64,000 nt of DNA, from positions 1-64,000 of the forward strand of contig NZ_JAOWPS010000009.1 in the NCBI RefSeq assembly GCF_025753795.1, given 5' to 3'. A model generated the notes under the pieces. It was not told the origin of the DNA. It saw nothing but the letters and a program-made list of their open reading frames with translations, and did no database searches. The position numbers and the translations under genes are program-made. Source of the DNA: Mesorhizobium sp. YC-39 (lineage in GTDB: Bacteria; Pseudomonadota; Alphaproteobacteria; Rhizobiales; Rhizobiaceae). Below are positions 18,001 to 25,756 of the stretch, piece after piece (the stretch's first letter is position 1; each line of letters begins with the position of its first letter).

Positions 18001-19459
18001 GCGAGGCGTTGCCATTCGCCTCAGATATCGACCGGAAGCCGCTCCGCTGCCCAACTCGCGGCCGGGGAATCCCACCTGGCCACAGCTGTTCGACCGGACG
18101 ATGGAACCACCCAGGGCGGTTTCCGCAAGGGCTGAGGGGGCGGCAGGACTGAATGACGTTCAGCTCGTCCATCACGCCGAAGTTGGGCCGATGAGTGAAG
18201 CTGCGTCAGCGGCCACGCCGAGGGCTCCGTCGGACATCTACGGCGGCCTGGACTCTCTGGTTCATTTGCCGGTCACTCCGCAGGAGCTGCGGGATGATGC
18301 CCACTATGCGCCGGGGTTCCCGCGCCTACCATCCGACGTTCAGCTCGTCCATGGGCCGATGAGTGAAGCTGCGTCAGCGGCAACGCCGAGGGCTCCGTCG
18401 GACATCTACGGCGGCCTTGACTCTCTGGTTCATTTGCCGGTCACTCCGCAGGAGCTGCGGGATGATGCCCACTATGCGCCGGGGCTCCCGCGCCTACCAT
18501 CCGACGTTCAGCTCGTCCATGGGCCGATGAGTGAAGCTGCGTCCGCGGCAACGCCGAGGGCTCCGTCGGACATCTACGGCGGCCTTGACTCTCTGGTTCA
18601 TTTGCCGGTCACTCCGCAGGAGCTGCGGGATGATGCTCACTATGCGCCGGGGCTCCCGCGCCCCCCATCCGACGTTCAGCTCGTCCATGGGCCGATGAGT
18701 GAAGCTGCGTCAGCGGCAACGCCGAGGGCTCCGTCGGACATCTACGGCGGCCTTGACTCGCTGGTTCATTTGCCGGTCACTCCGCAGGAGCTGCGGGATG
18801 ATGCTCACTATGCGCCGGAGCTCCCGCGCCCACCGTCCGACGCTCAGGTCGGAGCTTTGCATCCGGCAGCCTCGCTCCATGATGGCGGCTGGCTGGAGCT
18901 CGGCGCCAGTGAGTGGCTGGCCGACAAGCATATCTTGGCGGATTACGCGCTCCTGGCACAGGATCTGCAGAGGGACAATCCTGATCTCGCCGCGCGGACG
19001 CGGCTCGTGGATCCCCTCGTAGCCCTTTATCATCTGCGCTTGGGCGCCGAAATCCTCGCGCTACGCGCATTCCAGCGCATAGTCCATGATCAGAGGGGTA
19101 ACGATACAGCTGACTTCCTGTTTATGCCAGTAAGCAATGCCCAACCTGATCGCCCCGGCGACCACTGGTCGCTGTTGCTCGTCGACCGCCGTGTGCGGGA
19201 AAGCCCTGTCGCCTATCACTACGACTCCGCCCGCGGGTACAATGACCAGCCCGCAGCAGAGTTCGCAGCAAGGCTGGGTGCTCGCCTCGAGCCAGCCCGC
19301 ATGGCCCAGCAGCCGAACAGCTATGATTGCGGCGTCTTTATGGTCGACGGCACGCGGGCTCTGGTTAGACGATTGGCGCAAGGATACCAGCCAGCCGTGC
19401 TGCACCTCGACAATCTCGTCGCCGACCGGCAGGCACTCCAGAACCGACTCAGGGGCTGA
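15056..19459 (+). CDS. nopD: NopD/XopD-like type III effector with C48 SUMO-protease domain
   Basis: A very large protein (1,467 residues from the ATG at 15056). The C-terminal ~180 residues form a Ulp1/C48 cysteine protease: His1370 in GDHWSLLLVD, Asp1390 in YHYDSARG, Gln1419 and Cys1425 in QPNSYDCGVF, the full His-Asp-Gln-Cys set. Upstream are four tandem 56-60-residue Pro-rich units (ATPRAPSDIYGG ... LRDDAHYAP) and, nearer the N-terminus, six ~80-100-residue helical units. Bradyrhizobial NopD and Xanthomonas XopD are injected into plant nuclei and remove SUMO from host proteins. The tts box 95 bp upstream supports type III export. An in-frame GTG at 14975 is only 13 bp after the box and probably precedes the transcript start, so the ATG is preferred. 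Confidence 0.85.
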   Translation: MQRQQAAHAGHNGFEQHLLREARQADAAPVARIHAPRDRFYPRLSDKDRSLIDAAIKAEVARRDLKGQTSRGYAAALRRLADDLGSQGKTLSALDHQSLIAYAKSFFSHDGSMVAALTVLRKHRDPGAPADGRQRNDPPVEDKNLIERVVQAAAADRGWLPSTAEQYDRTLRRLATSLGPGQTITALDHNSLVAHVKSFGGRDKEAMGAALTVLREYREPGILADRRPPHHGSSGADPVAGVHAPRDRFYPHLSDEDRSLIDAAIKAEVARRDLKGQTPRGYTAALRRLGNDLGSQGKSLSTLDHESLVAYAKSFFSRDGSIVAALMLLRKHRDPSAPADGRPRNEPPVEDKNLIEQAVQAAAARRGWLPSTAEEYDRTLRRLAKSLGPGQTITTLDPDSLVAHVTSFGDRDKLAMGALTVLQEYRGRGTLADRRPPSMEGERLIDDVARVGGHPETTPATGLNIIRDCRSSIWEGPFGADGSRQAEEQAVQSPVLSVNPEELRRLLDDQSAQSPSNFNSAELWEGADQAGQLPADSWGTVNFWQGVPSPPYSPAGAVDQPSPALPSPGLAVNPEEVLRGADQPEQLRPAKRQRTLSNPQGDAIERQLSAIGNSGGRVLQAPIHQLASSSREAQPIMQGSGQDYIPAPHTGGGGAILGASALQPDRSTTVCVGGDKRPLYSEDASLMEGLRAALIARGAKDGTATRHVNCLLNFSRWLVENDKQGIAPRLHDKSLDDDVKELERNGGSSSIVPALKYLKTYQAGAPAPTIGRTVLNPYPDDAALIKEYKSAAPASGLSPDSASNYASALGSFGHYLRQNNMPGIAARLHDKSLDEDVNRYPGSYKRVVFALAHLRKSLPRSEALEPERQIAPVPRAAGSPVALPGEGYDQDQLWEMLEEAGPPSSLAPTARHSQAPDFGEAVRHLNWRHAHQRAPDELIAALDRSNLMPNQEVQLTSFLIDGERYTAGWLPLGGRPRTPLNPRGVAIRLRYRPEAAPLPNSRPGNPTWPQLFDRTMEPPRAVSARAEGAAGLNDVQLVHHAEVGPMSEAASAATPRAPSDIYGGLDSLVHLPVTPQELRDDAHYAPGFPRLPSDVQLVHGPMSEAASAATPRAPSDIYGGLDSLVHLPVTPQELRDDAHYAPGLPRLPSDVQLVHGPMSEAASAATPRAPSDIYGGLDSLVHLPVTPQELRDDAHYAPGLPRPPSDVQLVHGPMSEAASAATPRAPSDIYGGLDSLVHLPVTPQELRDDAHYAPELPRPPSDAQVGALHPAASLHDGGWLELGASEWLADKHILADYALLAQDLQRDNPDLAARTRLVDPLVALYHLRLGAEILALRAFQRIVHDQRGNDTADFLFMPVSNAQPDRPGDHWSLLLVDRRVRESPVAYHYDSARGYNDQPAAEFAARLGARLEPARMAQQPNSYDCGVFMVDGTRALVRRLAQGYQPAVLHLDNLVADRQALQNRLRG
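15157..16370 (+). repeat. Long tandem duplication inside the effector gene
   Basis: Two ~610-bp units (about 15157-15770 and 15781-16370) that are highly similar at DNA level; each codes for two related ~100-residue modules, one opening RSLIDAAIKAEVARR and one opening KNLIE. Two more diverged modules follow at about 17085-17355 and 17383-17640. The modules resemble the helical SAM-like core-binding domain found at the N-terminus of tyrosine recombinases (my reading, not verified). Confidence 0.75.
18155..18842 (+). repeat. 168-bp tandem repeats in the effector gene
   Basis: Four near-identical in-frame copies with starts at 18155, 18335, 18503 and 18671; the first is 180 bp and the other three exactly 168 bp (56 codons). 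Each encodes SEAASAATPRAPSDIYGG followed by a conserved LDSLVHLPVTP and LRDDAHYAP. The copies differ by few bases, indicating recent expansion or homogenisation. Confidence 0.95.
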
Positions 19460-19686
19460 CGTCGGTTTCTGCCCATGGATATGGCCGGAGGAAGCGACCG
19501 CGCATGGTATCACACCTGCGAGCCGTTCCGAGAAATGGAGTCGTAAATCCGATCCAAAATCCGTGCTCTTGGAGGGGAGCCGCTTCCGTTGAGAAAAGAC
19601 CGGATTTTATCGCAAACTTTTGGCAAAGGTCTCAAAAAAGCTGTCGCTAGTCTCTCCGGCTCCCTGTCAAGGCGTAACCGCTGTTC

Positions 19687-21213
19687 TCAGGCCACGGCCT
19701 TGAGCGGCATAGGTCTGTAGGCCCAAGGCAGCAGATCGTCGATCTGGCTTTGTGGATGGCCGGCGACGATCCGGGCGATCACGTCAGCGAGGTAGGTGTG
19801 AGGCTCGACGCCGTTGAGCTTGCATGTCTCGATCAGCGAAGCGATCGTTGCCCAATGCTCGGCGCCGCCGTCGGAGCCGGCGAAGAGCGCATTCTTGCGG
19901 TTCAGCGCAATGGGACGGATGGCGCGCTCGACGACGTTGGAGTCGATCTCGATCGTACCGTTGTCGAGGAATCGTGTCAGACCTTGCCAGCGCGAGAGCG
20001 CGTAGCGGATAGCTTCCGCCAGCTTGGTCTTCTGGCTGATAAGGGTGAGTTGCTGTCCAAGCCACGGCTCAAGGGCATTGATGACGGGACGGCTTTTCTC
20101 CTGCCGGACGGCGCGGCGTTCGTCGGCGGAACGACCGCGGATATCGCTCTCAACGTGGTAGAGTTGGGCGATGCGGGCGAGCGCCTCCGTCGCGATCGGC
20201 GCGGGGCCGGACTGCGCGAGCTCATAGAAGCGACGCACGTGCGACCAGCAAAAGGCCAAGCTCACGGCGTTGCGTTCGGCCAGTGCCTTGTAGCCCGCGT
20301 ATCCGTCGACCTGCAGGGTTCCGACAAAGCCCTGAAGATGCCGGATCGGCTGTTCGGCCTTGCGGTCCGGAGCGTAGAGATAGGCGACGCCGGGTAGGTC
20401 CATTCCGCCCCAAGGTCGGTCGTCTCGGGCATAGGCGAACAACTGCCCCGTTTTGGTCCGCCCCCGGCCCGGATCAAGCACAGGCGCAGTGGTCTCGTCC
20501 GCGAAGAGCTTGTCTGAAGCCTTCAGCCGCTCGAACAGCCGCTCATGCACAGGGCGAAGCAGGAAAGCTGCCTTGCCCACCCAGTCGGCGAGTGTCGAAC
20601 GGTCGAGATTGACGCCCTGGCGGGCGTAGATCTGGGCCTGACGATATAGGGGAAGGTGGTCGGCATACTTCGACACCAGAACATGAGCCACCGTGGCCTC
20701 TGTAGGAATGCCGCCTTCGACGAGACGTGCCGGCGCTGGCGCCTGCACGACCACCTCTTCGCAGGCCCGACACGCATACTTCGGTCGACGGGTGACAATC
20801 ACACGGAACTGGGCGGGCACGATGTCGAGACGCTCGGAGACGTCCTCGCCCATAACATGCAGCTGGCCTTGGCAGCACGGGCAGATCTTGTCGGCGATGT
20901 CGATTACCTGCTCGACGCGCGACAGATGGGTGGGCAACGAGCCGCGGTTGGCGCGACGCTTACGAGCCCTGGCATCACGCTTTGAGGGGTCCGCGGCTTC
21001 CGCGCTGGCGAAGCCCTCCGCCTCTACCTGCTCGGCTTCCTCCAGCCCCAAAAGCAGCTGGTCCTCAGGCAGGCTCTCCGCCCTTCGCCCGAAGCGATAG
21101 CGCTGCAACTCCTTGATGATTTGGCGGAGCCTCTCATTCTCCGCGCGCGCGGCCAGAAGCATCGCCTGAAGCGCTTGAGGATCGTCGGGTAGGGCAGCGG
21201 CCGCGTCAGTCAC
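19687..21213 (-). CDS. tnpC: IS66 transposase TnpC
   Basis: A 508-residue IS66 transposase of full length. It has an N-terminal leucine-zipper-like helix, the Cys-rich zinc-finger-like segment ICPCCQGQL with a later CRACEE, and a DDE catalytic region including FADETTAPVLDPGRGRTKTGQ-type and LQVDGYAGYKAL segments, ending in the IS66 C-terminal domain. Intact in this copy. It starts about 48 bp after the tnpB stop, as usual in the family. Confidence 0.95.
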   Translation of the reverse strand: MTDAAAALPDDPQALQAMLLAARAENERLRQIIKELQRYRFGRRAESLPEDQLLLGLEEAEQVEAEGFASAEAADPSKRDARARKRRANRGSLPTHLSRVEQVIDIADKICPCCQGQLHVMGEDVSERLDIVPAQFRVIVTRRPKYACRACEEVVVQAPAPARLVEGGIPTEATVAHVLVSKYADHLPLYRQAQIYARQGVNLDRSTLADWVGKAAFLLRPVHERLFERLKASDKLFADETTAPVLDPGRGRTKTGQLFAYARDDRPWGGMDLPGVAYLYAPDRKAEQPIRHLQGFVGTLQVDGYAGYKALAERNAVSLAFCWSHVRRFYELAQSGPAPIATEALARIAQLYHVESDIRGRSADERRAVRQEKSRPVINALEPWLGQQLTLISQKTKLAEAIRYALSRWQGLTRFLDNGTIEIDSNVVERAIRPIALNRKNALFAGSDGGAEHWATIASLIETCKLNGVEPHTYLADVIARIVAGHPQSQIDDLLPWAYRPMPLKAVA

Positions 21214-21261
21214 GAAGCGGATTCAAGCATGGATTCCAGTGATTTGGCAATAATGCGATGG

Positions 21262-21618
21262 TCAGCTCGCCGTCGTTGGAACACGCATCTCGCGCGTCTC
21301 GTGCACCCGCCGCCAGTCGAGGCCTTCCAGGAGTGCCTGCAACTGTGCCGCCGTCAGTCGCACGACACCATCGGTAATGCCCGGCCAGCAGAACTTGCCA
21401 TCCTCCAGCCGCTTGGCGAACAAGCATACGCCCGTGCCGTCGAAGTAGACGAGCTTGATGCGGTCGGCCCGCTTGGCCCGGAACACGTAGACCGCGCCCG
21501 AGAACGGATCCGCGCCCATAGCCTCGCGCACGAGCGCTGCCAGACCTTCCGCTCCCTTGCGGAAGTCGACCGGCTTCGTCGCCACCATGACCTTGACCGC
21601 TCCCGTTGGCCCGATCAC
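21262..21618 (-). CDS. tnpB: IS66 accessory protein TnpB
   Basis: A 118-residue IS66 Orf2 protein with the typical core VDFRKGAEGLAALV, DPFSGAVYVFR and RADRIKLVYFDGTG. The GTG start at 21618 overlaps the tnpA stop (GTGA), the normal translationally coupled arrangement. Needed for transposition in IS66-type elements; exact role unknown. Confidence 0.92.
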   Translation of the reverse strand: MIGPTGAVKVMVATKPVDFRKGAEGLAALVREAMGADPFSGAVYVFRAKRADRIKLVYFDGTGVCLFAKRLEDGKFCWPGITDGVVRLTAAQLQALLEGLDWRRVHETREMRVPTTAS

Positions 21619-22060
21619 GACGTTGCCCTCAGCGCACGGATCACCGCTGCAACCGTCTTCGAATCCGCCCCACGACCCACCCGCATTGCGATGCCGTCGA
21701 TCTCGAGCTCGATCACACCAGCGTCTCGAGCCGGCTCCCGCTTCTTTGGCTGTGGCCGATGCTTCGCCGCAGGCTTCGGAGGCGCTGCCGTCACCACCGC
21801 CGGCACGAACATGGATTCCGATATCGCTGCCTCCCCATCGGCCGGCGAGCAGCCCGACGCCAGGTGAACAATTGCTGCGGGGAAAGTCCATACCGGCGTG
21901 CCACAGCACAAACCGTCTCGCCCGCCTCGTAGCTCTCCGCCACTATCCGGGCCTTCTCCTCCGGCGGCCACTCACGCCGCCGACCCGAACCAGTGAAGAT
22001 CTCCAGCCGACGGACCGGCTCTCCGTCCCTGGACTTAAGCGTAAACTCTGAAACCGTCAT
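21615..22060 (-). pseudogene. tnpA: IS66 tnpA with a one-base frameshift
   Basis: The first part reads a normal TnpA helix-turn-helix protein (EKARIVAESYEAGETVCAVA, RRYGLSPQQLFTWRR) from the ATG at 22060, then loses the family sequence at about 21840. The family sequence resumes in the frame one base back (MFVPAVV ... RVGRGADSKTVAAVIRALR) and ends at 21615. One base seems to be missing near 21838-21845. Either a mutation or a -1 shift at the GGGG run; a sequencing error cannot be excluded. Confidence 0.8.
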
Positions 22061-22257
22061 ATGTCGAAGCCCTCAAAGGCGTCGAACATCGTCCCTTACA
22101 TCCACGCGCGAAAGGTGCCGCCGGAACAGCGCTTACGTCAAGGCTGAAAGCGAGAGGGAACAACTGCTTGGCGCTAGTGTGCAAAGCAGTTGGATTGGCT
22201 GGAACTGCACAGGGCCGGTGGTGGAACTCGATGCCTTCTCATGCTCTCGAACCTGAC

Positions 22258-22286
22258 GTCAGGTCATCGTCAGTTTGACCGAGTAT
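22258..22286 (+). promoter_or_regulatory. tts box before the nopP-like gene
   Basis: GTCAGGTCATCGTCAGTT at 22258-22275 matches the tts pattern GTCAGnTTnTCGnnAGCT at 12 of 14 fixed positions. CCGAGTA occurs at the same offset (bases 22-28) as in the box at 14933. It lies 63 bp before the nopP-like start codon. Confidence 0.75.
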
Positions 22287-22348
22287 GGTTCGCAGCAAGG
22301 CTTAGACAGCCTCCAACTGCGAAAAGACTTAAGCCGAAGGGAAGCGTC

Positions 22349-23224
22349 ATGTATAATCCAATCAGTGGCTCATCCACACGCGCTAGCCAAGCTGACGAAC
22401 CGGGTCAGTCGGTTGAGAGCGATAGCTTTACGGAAACACTTGCGGGAATGCCGTCCCGGTCGGCGCCGGATTCCCATGCGAGTTCGTCTTCTGCGCCGAC
22501 ACACCCGTACTCGCTTGCTTCCCAACCTCCTGTCGTCGAGCTCGAAAGGTCTTCATTCGCCAGAAAAGTGAAGGACTTTTACGGCGATGAAATCAAGCAC
22601 ATCGCCGAAAATCCACAAGAGTACTCGCCTTTCGTGTCCTCAAAAGCCGGGCGCACGGCAACAATCGCTCGGCTCTACGGTGGCACTGACGCTGATACGC
22701 CCAAGGCGCGATATTTCAGTTATGATCTGGGCGAAAAAAGCGTTGGGCTTTTAAGAACAGAGGGCGGATTTGGCATCAATAACGAGCGGTGGCGGGAACA
22801 GTTTCCTGGGCGGAAAGAGATCACCTCGGTTGTAGATCTTCGGGTTACTCATCCGCTTGTCGAGAACGCAGGTGATATTCTGCTCGAGCATCAACTTCGA
22901 CTCGACGGCGAACGGCCGTTGATCATGTCACGCCCCGCTTCGCAAGGGATGGAAGCCCGGCTGGCGCAGATGGGGTTTGTTGACGTGGGTGAAAATCGGT
23001 GGGTGCTTGACCCGACGCAGCGTCCCGACAAGTGGACGGAAAATAGTGACGGTGAATGGCAGCGGGCCGACAAACCTGGGCTATATCTCTCTAAAGCCGT
23101 GAGCGATGATAGCGGGAGTGCCACAAGTGTTGAGGGGTATTCGAGTGAAGCCAGTATCGAGACGGATTCGTCCGATGATGACCCGTCTTGGTACTTCCAA
23201 CAATTGAACCTGAACCAAGGGTAA
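22349..23224 (+). CDS. nopP: NopP-like type III effector
   Basis: A 291-residue protein with the features of rhizobial NopP: a Ser/Thr/Pro-rich, non-hydrophobic N-terminus beginning MYNPISGSSTRASQ that suits type III export, then a globular part with SFARKVKDFYGDEIKHIAEN and a C-terminal region VVDLRVTHPLVENAGDILLE in pieces. NopP proteins are phosphorylated by plant kinases and set host range in legumes. The ATG at 22349 follows AAGGGAAG and sits 63 bp after a tts box. The C-terminus is acidic and Ser-rich (ETDSSDDDPSWYF). Identification is from recalled family features. Confidence 0.75.
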   Translation: MYNPISGSSTRASQADEPGQSVESDSFTETLAGMPSRSAPDSHASSSSAPTHPYSLASQPPVVELERSSFARKVKDFYGDEIKHIAENPQEYSPFVSSKAGRTATIARLYGGTDADTPKARYFSYDLGEKSVGLLRTEGGFGINNERWREQFPGRKEITSVVDLRVTHPLVENAGDILLEHQLRLDGERPLIMSRPASQGMEARLAQMGFVDVGENRWVLDPTQRPDKWTENSDGEWQRADKPGLYLSKAVSDDSGSATSVEGYSSEASIETDSSDDDPSWYFQQLNLNQG

Positions 23225-23817
23225 GGCACCTGCTGGCTTCGATGGACCTGTTGTGGACACACTCGCTCTAGACAACTATCCGCCCCTGCGTGTCTCACGC
23301 CACTTTGTATCAGCGCGGCCAGCACGCGCTGTGCCCGTTCGCGATTTCCGAGTCGCCGCGGCATGATCTCGACCTCGCACTTCGGTCGCTCGAAAATCGG
23401 CGATAGAAATAGCCATGACGGACTACCAGAGAGGCCCCACCGCCAGAAAATATTATCGCGGATTGAAGGTCTGTGCGAACTGGTTCGGCGCGAACTCAAA
23501 CTGGATAGAAACTGCGGTAACGTAGGGGCATATAGAGGTAGCCCTGCCGACGTTTCCTTCTTGCGAACCCGGTGGCTTTTCGACATTCGCCTTGCTGACG
23601 TTGCTTCGCTGCGATCCCTAGTATAGTATCAAATCGCTAGCAGGGGGATCGGTCGACCAGAGCGTATTTGACGTCGTTGATGAATATAGCCAAGGTGACT
23701 GCCGCTCGGCCTTGGCGGCTCTCGCGACGGGAGTTCCCTAGACGACGCTGCTTTGTTAGATCCACCTCAACGCTATTTGATTTTGCTGGTGCCTACGCCG
23801 GGGACGGAAAGGACAGA
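23225..23817. other. Intergenic region, possible mobile-element debris
   Basis: No convincing gene. A minus-strand stretch near 23290-23390 reads IFERPKCEVEIMPRRLGNRERAQRV in pieces, which looks like a fragment of an old coding sequence, perhaps a transposase, but I cannot place it. Confidence 0.35.
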
Positions 23818-24276
23818 GTGTTGAAGGCGCTTCTCCTGTCGACTGCGATAATGAGCACATGGGCAGTCTTAACGGCGGCTGGCCAGAGCGACAAGCCGCG
23901 ATTGAGCGCGGACAATCCGATGTGGCCCGCTTCACTAAAATGGGATTGCAAGACCGCCGCCAAAATCGTGTGTGGGCGTGACGGGAGTTGCATAGCGGGC
24001 GAGGACCATACTAAGTTTGTGCTGAACTACGGCAGCAACGAAGCTGAGTTCTCGGCCGGCACTGTCAGGATCAAACGGCACTATCAGCAGACCGTGCAGG
24101 CAAGCCCTTTGCAGCAGGAAGTTAAGGTTGAACTGGCTGACAATCGCGTTCTTTGGCTGACGGCCGTTGATGCCAGCCGCACTTATTCGGAAGCCTGGGT
24201 CGGCGCGATGAGCGAGTTAAAGGGCGGTGCGGTACTCATGGAATCCGAGGGCGTCTATTGCATGCCGCACAAGTGA
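23818..24276 (+). CDS. Secreted hypothetical protein
   Basis: A 152-residue protein. The GTG at 23818 (with GGAAAGGA upstream) gives a clear signal peptide, VLKALLLSTAIMSTWAVLTAA, followed by a soluble domain with four cysteines, probably two disulfides (DCKTAAKIVCGRDGSC and EGVYCMP). Longer upstream frames lack a ribosome site. No family recognised. It heads the group of small exported proteins that precede the type IV secretion operon. Confidence 0.6.
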   Translation: MLKALLLSTAIMSTWAVLTAAGQSDKPRLSADNPMWPASLKWDCKTAAKIVCGRDGSCIAGEDHTKFVLNYGSNEAEFSAGTVRIKRHYQQTVQASPLQQEVKVELADNRVLWLTAVDASRTYSEAWVGAMSELKGGAVLMESEGVYCMPHK

Positions 24277-24529
24277 GTGAGCCGAGAAGGAAGGCGAGCG
24301 AAAACTGATCGGGATTTTGGTCTGACCTCGAGCGCCAGCCACCGACGTTTCTGAAAAGTCCGGCGTAACCGTCTTCCGTTTCTAGTTTCGTCAGACAGTC
24401 CGGGTGGCGCGGGTGAACTCAACGTACCCACGTTGATCTTTTGAAGCCATCGCTGTCGTCGGCGTGAATGAACCGGACAGGCAGGTTTTGTGATCCTCAT
24501 GGCGACTCGTCCTGCGTGATCGCTTCACT

Positions 24530-25132
24530 TTATGGCACGCTGAGATTGAACCAGCTTTTCTGGCGTATGCCGTTCGCGTCATCATACTCGATGAACCAGG
24601 GCTTTCCGTGCATCGGTCGAGGGATGGTGTAGTAGGTGGGGCCATTACCGAGGGAATGCCCTCGATCGTTCCCCGTGGTCTGGATTTTTGCCGCAACCAA
24701 CTTACCGTAGATTTCGATTTGGACCTGACGTGATCCGTCTCCATGATGCCCGCCGAGGGCGTTGTTTTTGAAAACGACGGGTAACGAGAGCCTATCGGAC
24801 GCGATGCGGCAGATGTTCCGTTCTTGACCTAAGCCCGGCCGATCGGATTCAGAGCTGCCAACGGCTTGCCAGCCAGACGGACAATCCTCATACTTCTCAA
24901 ATCTCGCCGCGCTGGAGTTGGCTTGCGGACAGTTCGGCCAATTAAAACCCGGGGCTTCCATCGCCGCAATCAACTTGTAAATTGGCGGGTGGCACGAGGG
25001 GGTGCCTTGCCAGTCGCCGGAAAGACACAGGAGGACCTGACAGCCCCATTCCGACGCTTTTGATTGGGATGGAAGAGCTGCGGCGCCCGCGATGGCGACG
25101 GCACCCCCCAGTAGGAATTTGAGTATAGTCAT
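24530..25132 (-). CDS. Exported Cys-rich protein linked to type IV secretion loci
   Basis: A 200-residue protein with a signal peptide (residues 1-28, ending SKA) and a conserved-looking start WGCQVLLCLSGDWQGTPSC, a pattern I associate with small exported proteins in alphaproteobacterial conjugation loci. The ATG at 25132 follows GAGGAAAAGG. Six cysteines suggest periplasmic disulfides. Function unknown. It faces away from the regulator gene at 25211, with a TTGACA-TTTACTA motif between them. Confidence 0.65.
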   Translation of the reverse strand: MTILKFLLGGAVAIAGAAALPSQSKASEWGCQVLLCLSGDWQGTPSCHPPIYKLIAAMEAPGFNWPNCPQANSSAARFEKYEDCPSGWQAVGSSESDRPGLGQERNICRIASDRLSLPVVFKNNALGGHHGDGSRQVQIEIYGKLVAAKIQTTGNDRGHSLGNGPTYYTIPRPMHGKPWFIEYDDANGIRQKSWFNLSVP

Positions 25133-25153
25133 AGCCTTTTCCTCGCTGCGGAT

Positions 25154-25170
25154 TTGACAGTTTACTATGG
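25154..25170 (+). promoter_or_regulatory. Shared promoter/operator motif, copy 1
   Basis: TTGACAGTTTACTATGG in the divergent gap between the exported protein and the double-HTH regulator. The same 17-bp motif with two or three changes occurs twice, as an inverted pair, before virB1 (30754-30770 and 30797-30781). Confidence 0.55.
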
Positions 25171-25210
25171 ATGATCCGCGCGGAAAAGGACAGGTCAAAA
25201 AGGCAGGTTT

Positions 25211-25756
25211 GTGCGACTACACCGATTCATGAAACGAGACGACGGGGGCGTGGTCAACAACCCGTTGCGCGTCAACATTGCACTGACGCTTGAGCGGGAG
25301 AGAGCCAAACGCGGCCTCTCCCATATGCACATGGCCGAACTGTTTCGGACCCCCGACGGCGAAAAACTCGCCTATCGAACCTATATTCAGACTGTGCGTC
25401 AGAAAAATAATGTCACATTGACGACGCTGCAGGTCATGGCGAACGGCTTGCAATTGTCTTTTGCAGGACTGCTCTCCGGCGATAAGAAAGTTCCGGAATG
25501 GGCGCATCGGTTGGACGACAATGCGATCCGCAAGCGGCTGGCGCACATCATCGATTTTGAGCGGCAAAGACGTACTTTGCACCGCTATGAGATGGCTGAA
25601 CTCATCGGCGTGGCGGAGGCGACCTTCACGAAACTGGAACGGGCGAGCGGCAACGTCAGCGTGGACACGATTGCCGCGATCGCCAAGGCGTTGAAACTTG
25701 ATCCAGCGACCTTCCTGTTTTCCGAACAGATCCCGCCAGAAGTGACACCTAGCTAG
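25211..25756 (+). CDS. Transcriptional regulator with two helix-turn-helix domains
   Basis: A 181-residue protein with two Xre-like segments: one around residues 18-80 (NIALTLERERAKRGLSHMHM) and a clear one around 112-170 (MAELIGVAEATFTKLERASG, VSVDTIAAIAKALKL). The GTG at 25211 has AGGCAGG upstream; an ATG at 25229 is an alternative. Next to the type IV secretion locus and divergent from an exported-protein gene, it is the best candidate to bind the repeated TTGACA-TTTACTA motif (inference). Its 3' end overlaps the convergent histidine kinase gene by 4 bp. Confidence 0.7.
   Translation: MRLHRFMKRDDGGVVNNPLRVNIALTLERERAKRGLSHMHMAELFRTPDGEKLAYRTYIQTVRQKNNVTLTTLQVMANGLQLSFAGLLSGDKKVPEWAHRLDDNAIRKRLAHIIDFERQRRTLHRYEMAELIGVAEATFTKLERASGNVSVDTIAAIAKALKLDPATFLFSEQIPPEVTPS

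Larger units (their letters stand above)
19674..22136 (-). mobile_element. IS66-family insertion sequence with 8-bp target duplication
   Basis: A 2,463-bp element. The left end reads GTAACCGCTGTTCTCAGG from 19674, and the right end read inward from 22136 is GTAAGCGCTGTTCCGG, the IS66-type inverted repeat. The 8-bp sequence GTCAAGGC flanks it on both sides (19666-19673 and 22137-22144), the target-site length expected for IS66. It carries tnpA (frameshifted), tnpB and tnpC on the minus strand. It inserted between the nopD-like and nopP-like genes. Confidence 0.95.

Noticed and set aside
22168..22184. Possible sigma54 promoter TGGCGC-N-TGCA upstream of the nopP-like gene
   Set aside because: The GG and GC elements are one base too close for a -24/-12 promoter, and a better tts box lies between it and the gene.
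22266..22286. Alternative tts box reading starting at the second GTCAG (GTCAGTTTGACCGAG)
   Set aside because: It lacks the TCG and AGC parts; the reading from 22258 matches 12 of 14 fixed bases and shares its tail spacing with the 14933 box.
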